Positions 1-9,045 of a stretch of DNA of 55,761 nt are shown piece by piece; position 1 is the first letter of the stretch; each line of letters opens with the position of its first letter. The notes under the pieces are model-generated. The model worked only from the letters and a program-made list of their open reading frames with translations. It did not search any database and was not told where the DNA came from. The stretch is from Eubacteriaceae bacterium (GTDB lineage Bacteria; Bacillota; Clostridia; Peptostreptococcales; Anaerovoracaceae), in contig JAQXLM010000176.1 in the NCBI GenBank assembly GCA_029012125.1, positions 1 through 55,761 of the forward strand. The letters run 5' to 3'. The position numbers were made by a program, and so were the translations under genes.

Positions 1-2
1 AT

Positions 3-76
<74 letters not shown>

Positions 77-90
77 TTAATCTTTTGTGT

Positions 91-167
91 GGTCTCATAG
101 CTCAGCTGGATAGAGCAACGGCCTTCTAAGCCGTGTGTCCGGGGTTCGAATCCCTGTGGGATCACCA
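91..167 (+). tRNA. tRNA-Arg (TCT)
   Basis: Acceptor arms GGTCTCA and TGGGATC pair with two G-U wobbles, and CCA is encoded at 165-167. The loop CTTCTAA gives anticodon TCT at 125-127, which reads AGA. Second gene of the array. Confidence 0.97.
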
Positions 168-172
168 TTTTT

Positions 173-248
173 GACCCATTAGCTCAGTCGGCAGAGCACT
201 TGACTTTTAATCAAGGTGTCCGGAGTTCGAATCTCCGATGGGTCACCA
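173..248 (+). tRNA. tRNA-Lys (TTT)
   Basis: Acceptor arms GACCCAT and ATGGGTC pair perfectly, and CCA is encoded. The loop CTTTTAA gives anticodon TTT at 206-208. Third gene of the array, only 5 bases after the previous tRNA. Confidence 0.97.
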
Positions 249-262
249 TTTTAATAATAGCT

Positions 263-351
<89 letters not shown>

Positions 352-373
352 TGTTATTAATCTTTTGCAATCT

Positions 374-468
<95 letters not shown>

Positions 469-471
469 TGC

Positions 472-547
472 AGGGGTATAGCTCAGCTGGTAGAGCAGTG
501 GTCTCCAAAACCACGTGCCGTGGGTTCGATTCCTACTGCCCCTGCCA
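472..547 (+). tRNA. tRNA-Trp (CCA)
   Basis: Acceptor arms AGGGGTA and TGCCCCT pair, the discriminator is G as usual for tRNA-Trp, and CCA is encoded. The loop CTCCAAA gives anticodon CCA at 505-507. Confidence 0.96.
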
Positions 548-560
548 AATAATTAAATAT

Positions 561-637
561 CGGGGTGTAGCGCAGTTTGGTAGCGCAACTGGTTTGGGAC
601 CAGTGGGCCGCGGGTTCAAATCCTGCCACCCCGACCA
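561..637 (+). tRNA. tRNA-Pro (TGG)
   Basis: Acceptor CGGGGTG pairs with CACCCCG, the discriminator is A and CCA is encoded at 635-637. The anticodon stem ACTGG/CCAGT encloses the loop TTTGGGA, with anticodon TGG at 595-597. Confidence 0.96.
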
Positions 638-649
638 TATTAGTAATTT

Positions 650-726
650 GGGCCATTAGCTCAGTTGGTCAGAGCGTCCGGCTCATAACCGGCAGGTCCC
701 GGGTTCAAGTCCCTGATGGCCCACCA
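650..726 (+). tRNA. tRNA with CAT anticodon (elongator Met or Ile2)
   Basis: Acceptor GGGCCAT pairs with ATGGCCC, and CCA is encoded. The loop CTCATAA gives anticodon CAT at 684-686. The normal G1-C72 pair argues against an initiator. The CTCATAA loop is common in Ile2 tRNAs, whose C34 is converted to lysidine, so Met versus Ile2 cannot be settled from the sequence. Two pyrimidine-pyrimidine mismatches are visible: T677-C693 in the anticodon stem and C-T at position 50-64 of the T stem. Confidence 0.9.
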
Positions 727-744
727 TTTTTAATCGTATAATTT

Positions 745-820
745 GCCCAGATAGCTCAGTAGGTAGAGCAGAGGACTGAAAATCCTCGTGTCCCTGGTTC
801 GATTCCGGGTCTGGGCACCA
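745..820 (+). tRNA. tRNA-Phe (GAA)
   Basis: Acceptor GCCCAGA pairs with TCTGGGC, the discriminator is A and CCA is encoded at 818-820. The anticodon stem GAGGA/TCCTC encloses the loop CTGAAAA, with GAA at 778-780. Last gene of the array. Confidence 0.97.
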
Positions 821-834
821 TTTATTTCCAAGGC

Positions 835-874
835 AATTCTTCGCTGACAAGGTTCCGAAGGGTTGTTTTTTTTT
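835..874 (+). terminator. Rho-independent terminator of the tRNA array
   Basis: A 9-bp stem (835-843 with 856-864, two G-T wobbles) is followed by G and a run of nine T at 866-874. It sits 14 bases after the last tRNA and just ahead of the tdk promoter. Confidence 0.75.
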
Positions 875-891
875 ACTTTTTTTGGTATAAT
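863..891 (+). promoter_or_regulatory. Putative sigma-A promoter of tdk
   Basis: TTGTTT at 863-868, a 17-base spacer and a perfect TATAAT at 886-891. The -35 overlaps the 3' arm and T-run of the tRNA terminator, so the -35 call is weaker than the -10. Confidence 0.55.
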
Positions 892-916
892 CGACAAAGA
901 AATTATGGAGGTTATT

Positions 917-1501
917 ATGGCACAACTATACTATAGATACAGCACCATGAATGCCGGAAAATCAATCGAATTGATTAAGGTGGCATACAATTATGAGGAA
1001 AGAGGTAAGAACGTTCTTACCCTTGTACCGTCAATAGATAACAGATACGGAACAGGCGTGATTACATCCAGAATCGGTCTTCAGAGAGATGCCATAGCTG
1101 TCGACTCAGACACAAACATTCTGGAGCTTTTTTTAAGAGAAAATGATAAAAGAAAGATAGACTGTGTACTGGTAGATGAGTGTCAGTTCCTTAAGAAGCA
1201 TCATGTCCAGGAGCTGGCGGAAATTGTAGACAGTCTTGATATTCCCGTATTAACCTACGGACTGAAGAATGACTTTAGAAATGAGTTGTTTGAAGGCTCG
1301 TATTACATGCTCATATACGCAGACAAGATTGAAGAGATAAAGACTATTTGCTGGTGTGGACGAAAGGCCACAATGGTTGCCAGAATTGTAGACGATAAAT
1401 TTGTAAAACAGGGAGAGCAGATTATGATTGGCGGAAATGACATGTACATTTCCCTGTGCCGCAAGCACTATAACGACGGTCGTATAGGTCCGGATAAATA
1501 G
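917..1501 (+). CDS. tdk: Thymidine kinase
   Basis: Cytosolic salvage kinase that phosphorylates thymidine to dTMP with ATP. The 194-residue product has the type II TK layout: the P-loop STMNAGKS near residues 10-17, the DECQF motif near residue 86 that supplies the catalytic Glu and Walker B Asp, and zinc-ribbon cysteines (CWC, later CRKH) in the C-terminal lasso domain. I chose ATG 917 because GGAGGT lies directly upstream and family members begin this close to the P-loop; an in-frame start at 863 would add 18 unlike residues and lie inside the promoter. It is followed 11 bases later by the autolysin gene. Confidence 0.95.
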   Translation: MAQLYYRYSTMNAGKSIELIKVAYNYEERGKNVLTLVPSIDNRYGTGVITSRIGLQRDAIAVDSDTNILELFLRENDKRKIDCVLVDECQFLKKHHVQELAEIVDSLDIPVLTYGLKNDFRNELFEGSYYMLIYADKIEEIKTICWCGRKATMVARIVDDKFVKQGEQIMIGGNDMYISLCRKHYNDGRIGPDK

Positions 1502-1512
1502 GAGAGATAATA

Positions 1513-4500
1513 ATGAAAACAACTGGGAGAAAATCAATCGTATTGACTTTGATACTGGCTGTATTGATTACCATGACCATCTCCAATTATTCCTTCGGGG
1601 AGGTGTATGGAGCGTCCGCTCCTCAGGCTAACGGAAAAACCCTCGATGCAGTTTATGTCAGGAAATCACCTAGTACAGATGCGAATAAATTAGCTTTGAT
1701 AAATGAGGGCACCGGTATAAGTATTTCATATGAGAAATTTACGTCATCCAACTCTACGGCTGCAAGCTCAAAGTGGTATTATTTACCTTCATATAAGGGT
1801 TATGTAAGGGCTGATTTGGCTACTATTTCTTATAAAACACCTGTAACCGGAAAACTGACTGAGGATGGTATAAGTGTTCGAAAAGGTGCGGGTACATCCT
1901 ATGAAAGGGCATATACCTGGAATAAGGGAAAAAGCGTCAATGTGGTTCTTAAGGCATATGATAAGACAGGTAATATCTGGTACAAGATTCGTTACAACAG
2001 TAAGTACTATTATATTTACGGACAGTATGTGTCTCTGACAGATATCTCAACAAGCCTGACGACCACTACCCCATCTCTTCCAAAGGGCTCAGCTACATTA
2101 AAGACATCTGCATATATTCGAAAGTCTGCAGATTCCAGTTCAGCAAAGGGTAAATTACTGAGCAAGGGAACAAAGATAGAAGTTTCATCAGTGAAATTCA
2201 AGTCATCATCATCAAGCTCAGAAAAGAGATGGTACTATGTACCTGCATATAACGGGTATCTCAGGGCAGACTGGATATCCCTATCCCACCCAAAAGCTGC
2301 CCAGGGTAAGATAAATGATAATGACATTAGCATACGTAAAGGAGCGGGAACCTCTTTTGCAAAGGCCTACACCTGGAACAAGGGTAAGGTAGTTAACGTT
2401 GTTTTGAAAGCTTATGACAGTACGGGAAAGAAATGGTACAAGATTAAATACAACGGTAATTACTATTATGTAAGTGCTGCCTATGTAACATTAACCGGAA
2501 CCACTGTCACAATGTCGAGTGGAACAACAAGCTCAGGCACAACTCAGACTACACAGGTGGCTGCAATTTCAACACCTGAGGTAAAGGTGAAGCTTCTAAA
2601 AAACGCATATGTTAGAAAGTCAGCCAAGTATGAGTCTGAAAAACTGGCATTGCTGAAAGCAGGGGAAGTTTTTGATGCTTCTTCAGTAGTCTACAAAACA
2701 ACATCTTCAACAGCTTCAGACAAAAGATGGTACTATATACCTGCCTATAAAGGATATATTCGTGCAGACTGGATCTCTTTGACCCACAGAACACCTGTGC
2801 AGGGCAAAATTACAGAAGACGGAATAAGCGTTCGAAAAGGTGCAGGAACATCCTTTGCAAAAGCCTACACATGGAATAAGGGGAAAACGGTTAACGTTGT
2901 GCTGAAGGCCTTTGATAACGCAGGAAACAAATGGTATAAGGTAAAATACAACGGTAAGTATTACTACATACGCAGCAGCTATGTTGCTCCTGTGACATCA
3001 GCTGCAGATACAGGCATAATTGCCACAGGTAAGATTACAGAAGAGATAAATGTCAGAACAGGACCGGGAACACAGTATAGTATCTACAAAACACTAAACA
3101 GCGGAACATCTGTGAACATCTACGGAAAACCGACAGATGCATATGGTACCGTATGGTATAAGATAAAACTTAACGACAAGTACTACTATGTTTGTTCTGA
3201 TTTTGTTAAGCTTGATTCTTCAACAGAGAACTCTGCAGATCAGCCGACTAAAATTGCAACCGGTGTCACTACAGACAACTACATCAATCTCAGAACAGGA
3301 CCGGGATCCGGATATTCCGTGTATTGTACTGTAAATAAAGGTGTAACTCTGGACATATATAAGAAATCCACGGACTCATACGGAACAGTATGGTACAAGG
3401 TTTTATATAAGAACTCATATTTTTACATCTGTGCAGACTATGTCAAAATCACATCAGGAAGTGTTGACGGAAGTACAACCACATATCCTGTGTCAGGCTG
3501 GACTACAGATGATGTTAATGTAAGAAAGGGCGCAGGAACCTCATACGCAAAGATTACCACCCTATCTTCGGGAACAAAGGTTACGCTAACAGGGACAAAA
3601 AAGGATACAGCGGGTAATATCTGGTATTCTATAGATTATTCCGGTCAGACGGGATATATAATCGCTGATTATATTACAACTACAAAACCGGGTTCCGCTA
3701 CAAACCCTTCAAATTCAACGATAGTTTCTGCGGCAGAATTTAAGAAGATGTTAGAATCCTTTCCTGAATCCTATCGAGACGGACTGACTGCACTTCATGA
3801 GGCACACCCTACATGGAGATTTACTGCGAAGAATACAGGCCTGAAATGGAGTGATGCTCTGGCTGCACAGTGCAGAGATTACACGGTTAACCTTACAACA
3901 TTTAAAGGTGCCTACAGAAAAGTTGCCAATGGAACTTATGATTTTGAAAATCATACATATATTGGTTTTGATGGACCAAATTGGGTAGCTGCTTCCAATC
4001 AGGCTGTTGCATTTTACATGGATCCTCGAAATTGGCTGACCGAATCAGGTATCTTTATGTTCGAAAACATGTCATATAATGGAGATACTCAGACTGAGAG
4101 CGTGGTGAGAGCCATTCTTTCCAAGACCGCTGTGCCTGTATCCTATTCATCTACTTACATGGAGGCAGGTCAGAAATATAATATCAGTCCTGTTTATCTG
4201 GCATCAAAAACCTATCTGGAGCTGGGATCATCTGACTATATGATAAACGGTAAATATAACGGATGCTATAATGCCTTTAACATTGGTGCTACGGACAGCG
4301 CTGACGGCAGTGCGGCAAACAAAGGCCTTCAGTATGCGGCAGGTTCCGGTTCCTATGGACGTCCATGGAATACATTGAGAAAAGCAATTCTGGGAGGAGC
4401 CAACTTCATTGCCAGAGGATACATCGCAAACAATCAGTATACTCAATACTATGAGAGATTTAATGTGCTAAACGGTATAAACTGTGTAGGTACCCACCAA

Positions 4501-4935
4501 TATGCTACGGCAATACACAATGCTGCAACACTGTCATCCGTCACCCAGAGCGATTATAGAAATTTCGGTATGCTGTCAACAGGATTCTCCTTTGAAATAC
4601 CTGTATATGAGAATATGCCTTTAACCTTGTGTAAAGCACCGTCTGTATCTGAGAGCAACAATAACTACCTAGACTCTCTAAAGGTATCTGTTAACGGAAG
4701 CTCCTATGCATTTACAACAACATTCAGTCGCTTTACCACGGCATATGTAGTGAAGAGTACTCTGCCGAAAACTGCAGACGAAATCAAAGTTACTGCAAAA
4801 GCAAATGACAGTAATGCAACAATAACTGTAAGTGGAAATACTAATCTGCAGCAGGGTGTTAATCTGGTTACTGTTAAGGTTAAATCCACATCAGGTTTGG
4901 TCAGAACATATAAAATTTCCGTTACAAGGAAATAG
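1513..4935 (+). CDS. Secreted SH3-repeat N-acetylglucosaminidase (autolysin)
   Basis: Large exported wall hydrolase of 1140 residues. A basic N-terminus and hydrophobic stretch (about residues 8-30) form a signal peptide. Nine bacterial SH3 (SH3b) repeats follow, to about residue 715, each with a VRKG/VRTG-type motif and a Trp-Tyr core; these usually bind peptidoglycan. From about residue 740 comes a domain resembling LytD-type (GH73-like) glucosaminidases, with FPESY, LHxxHPxW and YLASKTYLELG; Glu903 is the likely catalytic acid by position. The last 90 residues look like a cadherin-like beta-sandwich. The start ATG follows AGGAG. Substrate bond and the catalytic residue are inferred from family resemblance. 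Confidence 0.88.
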   Translation: MKTTGRKSIVLTLILAVLITMTISNYSFGEVYGASAPQANGKTLDAVYVRKSPSTDANKLALINEGTGISISYEKFTSSNSTAASSKWYYLPSYKGYVRADLATISYKTPVTGKLTEDGISVRKGAGTSYERAYTWNKGKSVNVVLKAYDKTGNIWYKIRYNSKYYYIYGQYVSLTDISTSLTTTTPSLPKGSATLKTSAYIRKSADSSSAKGKLLSKGTKIEVSSVKFKSSSSSSEKRWYYVPAYNGYLRADWISLSHPKAAQGKINDNDISIRKGAGTSFAKAYTWNKGKVVNVVLKAYDSTGKKWYKIKYNGNYYYVSAAYVTLTGTTVTMSSGTTSSGTTQTTQVAAISTPEVKVKLLKNAYVRKSAKYESEKLALLKAGEVFDASSVVYKTTSSTASDKRWYYIPAYKGYIRADWISLTHRTPVQGKITEDGISVRKGAGTSFAKAYTWNKGKTVNVVLKAFDNAGNKWYKVKYNGKYYYIRSSYVAPVTSAADTGIIATGKITEEINVRTGPGTQYSIYKTLNSGTSVNIYGKPTDAYGTVWYKIKLNDKYYYVCSDFVKLDSSTENSADQPTKIATGVTTDNYINLRTGPGSGYSVYCTVNKGVTLDIYKKSTDSYGTVWYKVLYKNSYFYICADYVKITSGSVDGSTTTYPVSGWTTDDVNVRKGAGTSYAKITTLSSGTKVTLTGTKKDTAGNIWYSIDYSGQTGYIIADYITTTKPGSATNPSNSTIVSAAEFKKMLESFPESYRDGLTALHEAHPTWRFTAKNTGLKWSDALAAQCRDYTVNLTTFKGAYRKVANGTYDFENHTYIGFDGPNWVAASNQAVAFYMDPRNWLTESGIFMFENMSYNGDTQTESVVRAILSKTAVPVSYSSTYMEAGQKYNISPVYLASKTYLELGSSDYMINGKYNGCYNAFNIGATDSADGSAANKGLQYAAGSGSYGRPWNTLRKAILGGANFIARGYIANNQYTQYYERFNVLNGINCVGTHQYATAIHNAATLSSVTQSDYRNFGMLSTGFSFEIPVYENMPLTLCKAPSVSESNNNYLDSLKVSVNGSSYAFTTTFSRFTTAYVVKSTLPKTADEIKVTAKANDSNATITVSGNTNLQQGVNLVTVKVKSTSGLVRTYKISVTRK
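1642..2994 (+). repeat. Three tandem copies of an SH3b dimer module
   Basis: Within the autolysin gene, an A-B pair of SH3b domains recurs three times, starting near 1648, 2104 and 2599 (spacing about 455-495 bp). A modules carry a YVRKS motif and an Lys/Arg-Trp-Tyr-Tyr core. B modules carry the near-identical stretch RKGAGTS followed by AYTWNKGK. Three more divergent single SH3b units follow, to about 3680. Confidence 0.8.
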
Positions 4936-4951
4936 GAGTAATTAAAGCTTT

Positions 4952-6466
4952 ATGAAATTATACGGAGTATGTGCAAAGACGGTTTTAACCGTCGTGTTAC
5001 TACTGATGATTACCGCAAAGGCTTTGTATTTTACAGAAGAAGTATCAGAAGATGCTTCTTCTGTTTCTGTTTTAGAGGATGTTGTCGAAAACAAAGTTGA
5101 GAAACCCACATGGATAAAAGCAGTACCCGCCGGTTTTTATTCCCGAAAAATAGCGTGGAAAAGTGTTGATGATATTGACGGATACCAGCTGGAATACGGA
5201 ACAAATCGATTTTTAATGAACAGCAGAAAATTTGAACTGAATGCTGATAAGTCTTTCTGGAAGGCCGGGGATATACCTTTATCAAAGCCTCTGTTTGCAA
5301 GAGTAAGAGCATTCGTAAAAACAGATAACAAAGTGGTATACTCCCAATGGACTGAGACAGCAAATACTACAGAAAAGAGCTATGTTGTCTATGACAGAGC
5401 AGAAGATGAGAAGGGTATATATGAACTCAGAAACAGACTGGGACAGAGCATGTACGGATATGACACAGTTCAGGGCGGTTGTACAGACGGTACTTTTGCA
5501 TATTACCTTATGTACAACAGGAGAATTGAAAGTTGTAAGCTTGCCAAGGTGAGGCTGTCAGACGGAACTGTAGAAGCTGTTTCCCTTCCTCTACCGGTTG
5601 ATCACGGAAATGACATAACGTACAATCCAAATACCCGGGAGCTGATAGTTTCCAACTGCAGAGTTCATATCAATCGATTTACCGTAATAAATGCCGATAC
5701 CCTGAAGGTTGTCCGAAAATCAGATGTAACAATTCCACAGAATATAGCCGGGTTTTGTGCCATTACATATGACCCGGAATCTGATACTTATATATCCGTT
5801 ACGAAAGGAAAAATCGGATTTGCCGTAATGGACTCCGACTTCAAAATTAAAAAGCTTATTCCCATGACAGGAAAACCTAAGGGATACATCTGGCAATCCC
5901 TGGACTCAACGGAAAACTATCTTCTGGCGGGACTGAGCCCAAAGGCAGGCAGTGGTAACAGATACAACATTATTGCTGTTTTTGACAGACAGGGGAGACT
6001 GATAACCAGCATTCAGCTATTGGAAAGCCTTGAACTGGAAAATGTTTTTCATGTGGGAACAAGATTCTATACTGCCTATTATTCCGCAGTCCGTAAAAAT
6101 CAGAGCCTGATTAGAAACAACTACATTTATATCTTTGATACAGAGGATGAAAGGCCGATGATGAAAAACAGCATTCTACTTCCGCCGGCGCCTTATGGTA
6201 TTAAGGCAAGCACACATGCTGCAGAAACCGATTTAAGCTGGAGTAAGGCTTCTTTCGGAACCGGATACATAATTTACAGGGCAGAAGAGAAACAAGGAAA
6301 TTTTAAGTGTATCAAAGTTATCAGAGACCTGAATACCACGACATATACAGATAAAAAGCCGGATAATAAGAAAACCTACCGTTACAGACTTCGAACCTAT
6401 GAGTTTTCAAAAGGTCGAATCCATTACAGCAGGTATTCGGATCTTTCAACAATAACGACAGAATAG
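4952..6466 (+). CDS. Secreted protein of unknown function with FnIII-like ends
   Basis: I do not recognise a named family. The 504-residue protein starts with a hydrophobic segment (about residues 7-25) that could be a signal peptide or anchor. Residues about 50-140 look like a fibronectin type III domain (Trp, GYQLEYGT, Arg-Val-Arg-Ala). Residues about 165-405 contain repeated beta-rich units (DGTFAYYL, GNDITYNP, ITYDPESD) suggestive of a beta-propeller. A second FnIII-like domain (LSWSKA, GYIIYRAE, YRYRLRTYE) closes the protein. It lies 16 bases after the autolysin gene with an AGGAG site, so the two are probably co-transcribed. An envelope role is an inference. Confidence 0.75.
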   Translation: MKLYGVCAKTVLTVVLLLMITAKALYFTEEVSEDASSVSVLEDVVENKVEKPTWIKAVPAGFYSRKIAWKSVDDIDGYQLEYGTNRFLMNSRKFELNADKSFWKAGDIPLSKPLFARVRAFVKTDNKVVYSQWTETANTTEKSYVVYDRAEDEKGIYELRNRLGQSMYGYDTVQGGCTDGTFAYYLMYNRRIESCKLAKVRLSDGTVEAVSLPLPVDHGNDITYNPNTRELIVSNCRVHINRFTVINADTLKVVRKSDVTIPQNIAGFCAITYDPESDTYISVTKGKIGFAVMDSDFKIKKLIPMTGKPKGYIWQSLDSTENYLLAGLSPKAGSGNRYNIIAVFDRQGRLITSIQLLESLELENVFHVGTRFYTAYYSAVRKNQSLIRNNYIYIFDTEDERPMMKNSILLPPAPYGIKASTHAAETDLSWSKASFGTGYIIYRAEEKQGNFKCIKVIRDLNTTTYTDKKPDNKKTYRYRLRTYEFSKGRIHYSRYSDLSTITTE

Positions 6467-6469
6467 GCT

Positions 6470-7351
6470 TTATAGCCGGCATCCCTGATATGAGCCTCGT
6501 CTGCGAAGCTCTGCATTTATCCCGTTAAGGATAGTTCTCTTTCTGTAGCTCCATTCAGGAGTTATAAGAATCTTTCTTGGAGCATCGCCGGTTAATCGGT
6601 GCAGAACTATTTCCGGCGGGATTATTTCTATCAGATCACAGACAAAGTCTACATACTCCTCCAGGGAAGGAAATGAATTGTAATCGCTGTAGCATTTTTC
6701 CATCCTTGAACCTTTTACTACATTCAGAAGATGTAGTTTCAGACCCCATGCACCGGATTTACATACATAATTTACAGAATCTATCATTTGCTGACGACTT
6801 TCACCGGGAAGTCCAAGGATAAGGTGAACAACTACCTTGATGTTACGGTCAGTAAGGGCTTTAATAGCCTCGTCAAAGACATGAAGCTCATAGCAGCGGT
6901 TAATAAGATCTGCTGTTTCCTGATGAATTGTCTGTAAGCCCAGCTCTACCCAGAGGAAGTGATCCCTGTTTATCTCCTCCAGAAGATCCAGGACTTCATC
7001 GTTAATACAGTCGGGTCTTGTTGCGATGGCAATGCCGGAAATCAGCGGATTATTTAAGGCAGTGTAGAACTTTTCTCTTAAGACGTTAACCGGAGCGTAG
7101 GTATTGGTGTGGTTCTGAAAATATGCCAGATATTTTGCTTTTGGCCATTTTTCTGACAGTAGCGCAATCTGGTCTTCGATGGTTGAAGCAAAGTCACCGC
7201 CACCTCCTTCGGAGCAGAAAAGACAGCCTCCCAATCCCTTGGTGCCGTCTCTGTTAGGACAGGTGAAACCACCGTCAATTGCCAGCTTTACAGTCTTTTC
7301 TCCAAACTGAGTTTTCAAGTATGAACTTACAGAATTTATTAATTGATTCAT
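6470..7351 (-). CDS. TIGR01212-type radical SAM protein (YhcC/YtqA-like)
   Basis: Radical SAM enzyme of 293 residues. The cluster motif is the spaced cysteine form typical of this family: Cys-Pro-Asn-Arg-Asp-Gly-Thr, then Gly-Gly-Cys-Leu-Phe-Cys, near residues 30-46. LGLQTIH and VVHLILGLPGE are the usual later radical SAM strands. Length matches the family, about 300. Its reaction is not known to me. It is convergent with the preceding gene (3 bases between stops). Its ATG is preceded by AGAGG. It shares a 88-base intergenic region with the divergent queH. Confidence 0.9.
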   Translation of the reverse strand: MNQLINSVSSYLKTQFGEKTVKLAIDGGFTCPNRDGTKGLGGCLFCSEGGGGDFASTIEDQIALLSEKWPKAKYLAYFQNHTNTYAPVNVLREKFYTALNNPLISGIAIATRPDCINDEVLDLLEEINRDHFLWVELGLQTIHQETADLINRCYELHVFDEAIKALTDRNIKVVVHLILGLPGESRQQMIDSVNYVCKSGAWGLKLHLLNVVKGSRMEKCYSDYNSFPSLEEYVDFVCDLIEIIPPEIVLHRLTGDAPRKILITPEWSYRKRTILNGINAELRRRGSYQGCRL

Positions 7352-7384
7352 AGCAAACCTCTTTTTTTAAGCTAAATAATATGG

Positions 7385-7390
7385 TATAAT
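7385..7390 (+). promoter_or_regulatory. Candidate -10 element for queH
   Basis: A perfect TATAAT stands about 50 bases before the queH start. The -35 position holds only a T-run, so the promoter call is moderate. Confidence 0.4.
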
Positions 7391-7439
7391 ATTTTGTCAT
7401 AAATGTGAAGTAATTTTTGCACGAAGGAGAAGAAAAGCA

Positions 7440-7994
7440 TTGAAAAAATTACTCTTGCACAGCTGCTGCGGTCCCTGCAGTACGGCAGTTATAGAGAGGC
7501 TGGCACAGGACTACAGCATTACGGTTTTCTACTATAATCCATGCATTACAGACAGTGATGAGTATGAAAAAAGAAAAGAAAATCAGATTAAATTCATCGA
7601 GGAGCTCAACCGCAGAAAAATCTTTGATGAGACTGTGAATTTTGTGGAAGGTAAATACAATCCAGCAGATTATTTTCAGCTGACAAGGGGCTTTGAGAAT
7701 GAACCGGAAGGTGGAGCAAGATGTACACTCTGTTTTAAACAGAGACTTGAGGAAACCGCAGCCTATTGCAAAGCTGAGAATTTTGATGTGTTTACCACAA
7801 CCCTTACAGTAAGTCCACACAAAAACTATCCATTGATATCCCAAATAGGGAGGGAAATGGCGGAGAAATATCACAGGGATTTCCTCGATTTGGATTTCAA
7901 AAAGAAAGCGGGCTTTCAGAGAAGCATAGAGCTTTCCAAAGAATATGACTTATACAGGCAGAATTATTGCGGATGCCTGTATTCAATAAGATAA
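7440..7994 (+). CDS. queH: Epoxyqueuosine reductase QueH
   Basis: Catalyses the last step of queuosine synthesis, reducing epoxyqueuosine in tRNA to queuosine. This family is the alternative to cobalamin-dependent QueG. The 184-residue protein has the hallmark HSCCGPC near the N-terminus, a central CTLCFKQR and a C-terminal YCGC, which together supply the cysteines for metal clusters. The start is TTG, supported by AAGGAG about 11 bases upstream and by the family start just before LLHSCCGPC. queA and tgt of the same pathway lie 22 kb downstream in this window. Confidence 0.93.
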   Translation: MKKLLLHSCCGPCSTAVIERLAQDYSITVFYYNPCITDSDEYEKRKENQIKFIEELNRRKIFDETVNFVEGKYNPADYFQLTRGFENEPEGGARCTLCFKQRLEETAAYCKAENFDVFTTTLTVSPHKNYPLISQIGREMAEKYHRDFLDLDFKKKAGFQRSIELSKEYDLYRQNYCGCLYSIR

Positions 7995-8011
7995 GAAAAG
8001 GAGTGAGAGAA

Positions 8012-9022
8012 ATGGCATACTTAATTAAACCAGAAAACTATAGCCCTGTTATCAGTCCACTGGAAACACAGAGAGCTATCAAAAAAATCAAAGATTATTT
8101 CCAGCAGGAGCTGGCATATGGATTAAACCTTAGAAGAGTATCAGCGCCTTTATTCGTAGTACCGGAAAGTGGATTAAATGATAATCTGAATGGAGTAGAG
8201 AGGAGAGTTTCTTTTACTCTTAAGGATATTGATGAGTTAAATGTTGAGGTTGTACAGTCCCTTGCAAAGTGGAAGAGAATGGCTCTGGGCAAGTATGGAA
8301 TTAAGCCGGGCAACGGTATATATACTGACATGAACGCTATCAGAAGAGATGAGGAGCTTGACAATCTTCATTCTGCATACGTTGATCAGTGGGACTGGGA
8401 AAAGGTCATCACTAAGGACCAGAGAACACAGGAATACCTTCATGAAACAGTAATAACAATCTATAATGCAGTAAAGAATCTTGGAGACTATGTAAACAGA
8501 CTGTACAGAGATCTGCAGACAGAGCTTCCAAATGAAATATACTTTATAACTACGCAGGAACTGGAGGATTTGTATCCTAACAAGACTCCGAAGGAAAGAG
8601 AAGATCTTATCTGTAAAGCTCATGGTGCAGTTTTCATTGAAAAAATCGGAGGAGAACTGAAATCAGGTGAAAAGCATGATGGCAGATCACCTGACTATGA
8701 TGACTGGGAACTGAATGGTGACATTATTCTTTGGAACGATGTTCTTGACAGAGCTTTCGAAATTTCCTCCATGGGAATCAGAGTTGATGCTGAGGCCATG
8801 GACAGACAGCTGTCTCTTGCAGATGCTGATGACAGAAGAGAACAGTCTTTCCATAAGGCAATACTAAATGATGAGCTTCCTTATTCAATCGGAGGCGGAA
8901 TCGGTCAAAGCCGTCTATGTATGTACTTCCTGAGAAAAGCACATATAGGTGAAGTACAGGCATCTGTATGGTCAGATCAGATGATTGAAGAATGCAGAAA
9001 AGCTAATATTTTCTTGCTGTAA
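8012..9022 (+). CDS. asnA: Aspartate-ammonia ligase
   Basis: Makes asparagine from aspartate, ATP and free ammonia; a class II aminoacyl-tRNA-synthetase-like fold. The 336-residue length matches AsnA (about 330). Visible signatures are the N-terminal SPLETQRAI, the internal [12 protein letters not shown] and the C-terminal [11 protein letters not shown] active-site motif. I chose ATG 8012 because AAGGAG lies 8 bases upstream; an upstream in-frame ATG overlaps queH. It is 17 bases after queH and 23 before priA, so it may be in one transcript. It occupies a position where I would have expected gmk/rpoZ/coaBC-type genes in B. subtilis order. Confidence 0.95.
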   Translation: MAYLIKPENYSPVISPLETQRAIKKIKDYFQQELAYGLNLRRVSAPLFVVPESGLNDNLNGVERRVSFTLKDIDELNVEVVQSLAKWKRMALGKYGIKPGNGIYTDMNAIRRDEELDNLHSAYVDQWDWEKVITKDQRTQEYLHETVITIYNAVKNLGDYVNRLYRDLQTELPNEIYFITTQELEDLYPNKTPKEREDLICKAHGAVFIEKIGGELKSGEKHDGRSPDYDDWELNGDIILWNDVLDRAFEISSMGIRVDAEAMDRQLSLADADDRREQSFHKAILNDELPYSIGGGIGQSRLCMYFLRKAHIGEVQASVWSDQMIEECRKANIFLL

Positions 9023-9045
9023 TATCTTTTTCTACAGAGGTTTGA

